Positions 5,838-8,355 of a DNA stretch of 8,355 nucleotides are shown here, piece after piece. Where the stretch lies: contig JBLMZW010000106.1 of NCBI GenBank assembly GCA_050259035.1, positions 1-8,355 on the forward strand. The letters run 5' to 3'. The notes beneath the pieces were generated by a model, which saw nothing but the letters and a program-made list of their open reading frames with translations, was not told where the DNA came from and did no database searches. The position numbers were made by a program, and so were the translations under genes. Position 1 is the stretch's first letter; every line of letters starts with the position of its first letter. The stretch comes from JBLMZW01 sp050259035. Its GTDB lineage: Bacteria > Bacillota > Syntrophomonadia > Syntrophomonadales > DTU052.

Positions 5838-6578
5838 ATGAAAAGGATTTCTTTATTTATACCCTGTACGGTTGACCTGCTTATGTCAGAAGTGGGTCGG
5901 GCAACTGTAACTTTACTTAAAAAGGCAGGGGTCATTCCGGTCTACCATCCGGAACAGACCTGCTGCGGCCACCCGGCCATAACTGCCGGTGTAGATGAAC
6001 TGGCTGTTGATTTAGCCAAAAGGTTTATTGAAATCTTTGAAAAGGACGATTACATTGTTTGTCCGGCCGGTTCGTGCATCTATACCGTTAAAAAGCTTTA
6101 TTCCAAGGTTCTGGCTGGAGAGCCTTCCTGGAAAGAACGGGCTGAGAGAATTGGGTCCCGGGTTTACGAATTATCACAATTCCTGGTGGACGTTTTAGGA
6201 ATTGAGGACCTGGGAGCTGAGTATCATGGTAAGATCGCTTATCACGAATCATGCAGCCTTCTTCGCCAACTGGGCATAAGCGCCCAGCCTAAACGTTTAT
6301 TGCAGAATGTTAAAGGCGTTGAGCAGGTCCCGTTAAATGAAGCAGATGCATGCTGTGGATTTGGCGGGGAATTCTCTTATCGTTTTGCGGAACTTTCGGC
6401 CGCTGTGGTAGGCGATAAAGTAAAGAACTTCCTGGATAGTGGCGCGGAAATCTTAATTCTGTCAGACCCGGGCTGTCTTCTCAACGTCTCGGGTTACCTT
6501 AGACGCCACCACCCAGAGAAAAAGGCTATGCATTTAGCTGTCTTTTTAGCCAATAACATGGCGGAGGTGACAGCATGA
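5838..6578 (+). CDS. lutA: LutA-like (Fe-S)-binding protein, lactate utilization type
   Basis: This 246-residue protein is built from two CCG domains, as in LutA/YkgE. The first has C10, CC at 42-43, and C75/C80. The second has C139, CC at 172-173 in ACCGFGGEFS, and C213 in DPGCLLN. Length and layout match LutA, a part of the LutABC complex that oxidises L-lactate to pyruvate in Bacillus subtilis. The protein departs from the motifs I recall for the family: HESCSLLR where HxSCHLLR is usual, and CPAGSC where xPSGSC is usual. The substrate may therefore not be lactate. A strong ribosome binding site precedes the ATG, and the stop overlaps lutB (ATGA). It is cytoplasmic, with no membrane segments. 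Confidence 0.85.
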   Translation: MKRISLFIPCTVDLLMSEVGRATVTLLKKAGVIPVYHPEQTCCGHPAITAGVDELAVDLAKRFIEIFEKDDYIVCPAGSCIYTVKKLYSKVLAGEPSWKERAERIGSRVYELSQFLVDVLGIEDLGAEYHGKIAYHESCSLLRQLGISAQPKRLLQNVKGVEQVPLNEADACCGFGGEFSYRFAELSAAVVGDKVKNFLDSGAEILILSDPGCLLNVSGYLRRHHPEKKAMHLAVFLANNMAEVTA

Positions 6579-8035
6579 TTCCTCAAACCGAGCGGTTCCA
6601 GGAATTTGTGAGGGAAAACCTTAAGAATTTACCCCAACGCCAGCTGGGGGCGCAAATTGCGGCTATTTTCAAGTATCTACGAAAAATGGCCATAGATAGT
6701 TATCCTGATCCGGAACAAGCCCGAACCGAGGTTGCCAACATTCGTGAACAGAGCTTAAATAATCTGCCCTGGTTGCTGGAACAGTTTGAGGCCAAAGCCA
6801 GTGAGGCAGGTTCGATTGTTCACTGGGCCCGGGATGCCCGGGAAGCGAATCAGATAATTATCGATCTTATCAAGTCGCGCGATATAACTCTGGCAGTTAA
6901 AGGCAAATCCATGATAAGTGAGGAAACCGGTCTAAATCATGAGTTAGAAGCATCGGGAGTTCAAGTCTTTGAAGGTGATCTGGGAGAATTTATTATCCAG
7001 CAAAAGGGACTTTCTCCCTTTCATATTGTAGGCCCGGCGGTTAATCTACCGGTTTCGGAGATATCGGACTTGTTTGTTGAGATAATGGGCATAGAGCCTA
7101 CCAACAATCCCGAAAAGCTGGGTAGGGCAGCCAGAAATTATTTGCGCGAAAAGTTTGCCCGGGCAGGAGTGGGGATTACCGGAGTTAACGTAGCCATTGC
7201 AGAGACTGGATCGATTTTGCTGGTGGAGAACGAGGGAAACATCAGAATGGCCACCAGCCAACCACGTATTCATATTGCCTTGATGAGTATTGAAAAAGTA
7301 GTTGGTACACTCGAGGAAGCATTTAAGGTAGCTGATATCCTGGTCCGCAATTGCACGGGCCAAAAAATTCCGGCATATATTTCCCTGTTAACCGGCCCCA
7401 GAAAGCCGGACGAAAAAGACGGACCCGAAGAGACGCATATTGTCATCCTGGATAATGGGCGAACCAGGATCTACCACGATCCGGAACTGCGCAATGCCTT
7501 AAGGTGCATCCGTTGTGGAGCCTGCCTGGGAGTATGTACAGTCTTTACCAGGATAGGTGGGCCAGCCTATGGTTGGGTTTATTCTGGCCCTATGGGAGCG
7601 GTCTTAAATCCTTTACTTCTGGGGATAGACAAGTGTCAGGATTTATTTCAGGCATGCACGCAGTGCGGAAGCTGCACGGAAGCATGTCCGACGGGCATTA
7701 AACACCCGGAAATGTACCATCGCTATCGCCGGATGCTGATGCAGGGAAACTCGGATTTTGTGTCACGCAAAGTAATCCCCGCAGATTACCGGCTTATGAA
7801 AATATGGTCCTGGGGTATGCGGAGGCCGTGGAGATACCGATTTGGCGGGTATATGGTTCGCCGAGCGCTAGGGTTTAAAGCCCGGGGAGGGGTAATAAAA
7901 AGTTTTCCGGTTATGAAGGGATGGTTCGCTGACCGGGACTTAATCGCACCTTCCCAGGATACCTTCAGGAACTGGTGGAAAAAAGAAGGCCTGGCTCTAT
8001 CGAAGACGAACCGATCCACCGAGGGAGGTGTCTGA
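6575..8035 (+). CDS. lutB: LutB-like iron-sulfur protein (LUD domain plus two ferredoxin clusters)
   Basis: This 486-residue protein matches LutB/YkgF in length and layout. The LUD domain covers roughly residues 60-290, with VKGKSMISEE, the EGDLGEFIIQ segment, AIAETGSILLVENEG and HIALMSIEKVV. Two [4Fe-4S] motifs follow: C311-x2-C314-x2-C317-x3-C321, and C361/C364-x2-C367-x3-C371-P. A basic C-terminal tail matches the usual LutB C-terminal region. LutB is the electron-transfer core of the lactate oxidation complex. Several positions differ from the typical family pattern: the first cluster ends CTVF rather than CPVY, GGPAYG replaces GGHxYG, and PAVNLP stands where PAxHK is common. Translation is coupled to lutA by ATGA overlap, with a perfect GGAGGTGA site at 6563-6570. 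Confidence 0.88.
   Translation: MIPQTERFQEFVRENLKNLPQRQLGAQIAAIFKYLRKMAIDSYPDPEQARTEVANIREQSLNNLPWLLEQFEAKASEAGSIVHWARDAREANQIIIDLIKSRDITLAVKGKSMISEETGLNHELEASGVQVFEGDLGEFIIQQKGLSPFHIVGPAVNLPVSEISDLFVEIMGIEPTNNPEKLGRAARNYLREKFARAGVGITGVNVAIAETGSILLVENEGNIRMATSQPRIHIALMSIEKVVGTLEEAFKVADILVRNCTGQKIPAYISLLTGPRKPDEKDGPEETHIVILDNGRTRIYHDPELRNALRCIRCGACLGVCTVFTRIGGPAYGWVYSGPMGAVLNPLLLGIDKCQDLFQACTQCGSCTEACPTGIKHPEMYHRYRRMLMQGNSDFVSRKVIPADYRLMKIWSWGMRRPWRYRFGGYMVRRALGFKARGGVIKSFPVMKGWFADRDLIAPSQDTFRNWWKKEGLALSKTNRSTEGGV
8023..8030 (+). promoter_or_regulatory. Ribosome binding site that fixes the lutC start
   Basis: GGGAGGTG lies six bases before TTG 8037. An in-frame GTG at 8028 falls inside this site and so is an unlikely start. 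Confidence 0.7.
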
Positions 8036-8036
8036 G

Positions 8037-8355
8037 TTGACAGGCAACCCCAGAGAAGAAATCCTGGTTCAACTGAAAAAAACGGCACCGGCGTCCAGTG
8101 GGATAAGAAAATCTGCAGAAAGTGATGTCATACCGGGGGCGATTGAAAAGTTCGTGCAAAACATCGAACAAAACGCGGCTAGAGCCTTTCATGTTAATGA
8201 TTATACTGAGGCAGGTGATGTTATAACTGAATATCTAAAGGACCGAAACGTCAAATCCTTGCTCATGGTGGATGACGATCGGCTTGATTATTCAACCATG
8301 AAAAGGATTATAGATGATCTGCCGGGGGAATGTACTGTTGCGAGCGAACTGGATA
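8037..8355 (+). CDS. lutC: LutC-like LUD-domain protein, 5' part only
   Basis: A frame opens with TTG at 8037, one base after the lutB stop, and stays open to the window end, giving 106 complete codons. The N-terminal region, with NPREEILVQLKK followed by a stretch alternating helix-like and hydrophobic strand-like segments (SLLMVDDD), fits the start of LutC/YkgG. That family is a small LUD-domain protein usually of about 200-240 residues. The identity rests mostly on position after lutA and lutB, because the conserved C-terminal LUD motif would lie beyond the window. The gene is incomplete here because the window ends, not because it is broken. Confidence 0.75.
   Translation, partial: MTGNPREEILVQLKKTAPASSGIRKSAESDVIPGAIEKFVQNIEQNAARAFHVNDYTEAGDVITEYLKDRNVKSLLMVDDDRLDYSTMKRIIDDLPGECTVASELD

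Overview
The window looks like a chromosomal segment of an anaerobic, Gram-positive-type bacterium of the Clostridia / Peptococcaceae / Syntrophomonadaceae kind. This is inferred from four things: the 5S rRNA sequence, strong GGAGG-type ribosome binding sites with frequent TTG/GTG starts, intrinsic terminators, and an oxygen-sensitive ferredoxin-linked gene content. Everything protein-coding that I trust lies on the + strand.

Region 1 (1-593) is a ribosomal operon tail. An intact 5S rRNA with its terminator is followed by a second 5S unit. In this second unit one internal segment has been replaced, and a second site interrupted, by two related hairpin-rich elements of about 60 bp. A third, much more degenerate 5S-like unit follows, of which only the 3' end is clear. 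Each unit ends in the same tail and its own intrinsic terminator; terminators 1 and 3 are the same sequence. The two inserted elements differ in sequence, but the differences preserve base pairing, so a folded structure appears to be under selection.

Region 2 (594-928) is A+T-rich and intergenic. It holds a roughly 20-bp tandem repeat (TATAAT-N-ACGAAC, two good copies and one degenerate), a CATTTAAATG palindrome, and a possible 25-codon leader ORF that overlaps the start of the first operon gene.

Region 3 (929-8355, running off the window) is one tightly packed redox operon. In order it encodes an HdrD/GlcF-type iron-sulfur protein with two CCG domains, an FrhB-type flavin/iron-sulfur protein, both subunits of an indolepyruvate (2-oxoacid):ferredoxin oxidoreductase (iorA, iorB), and a LutA-LutB-LutC set (lutC cut by the window end). 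Known roles are that IorAB oxidatively decarboxylates aryl-pyruvates to acyl-CoA and reduces ferredoxin, while LutABC oxidises lactate to pyruvate. My inference is that the LutABC-like proteins oxidise a 2-hydroxy acid (perhaps an aryl-lactate) to the 2-oxo acid that IorAB consumes, with the HdrD-like and FrhB-like proteins routing electrons between ferredoxin, flavin and another carrier. The LutB and LutA proteins differ from typical family members at several normally conserved positions, and IorA has an unusual first ferredoxin motif. Both fit a specialised version of these enzymes.
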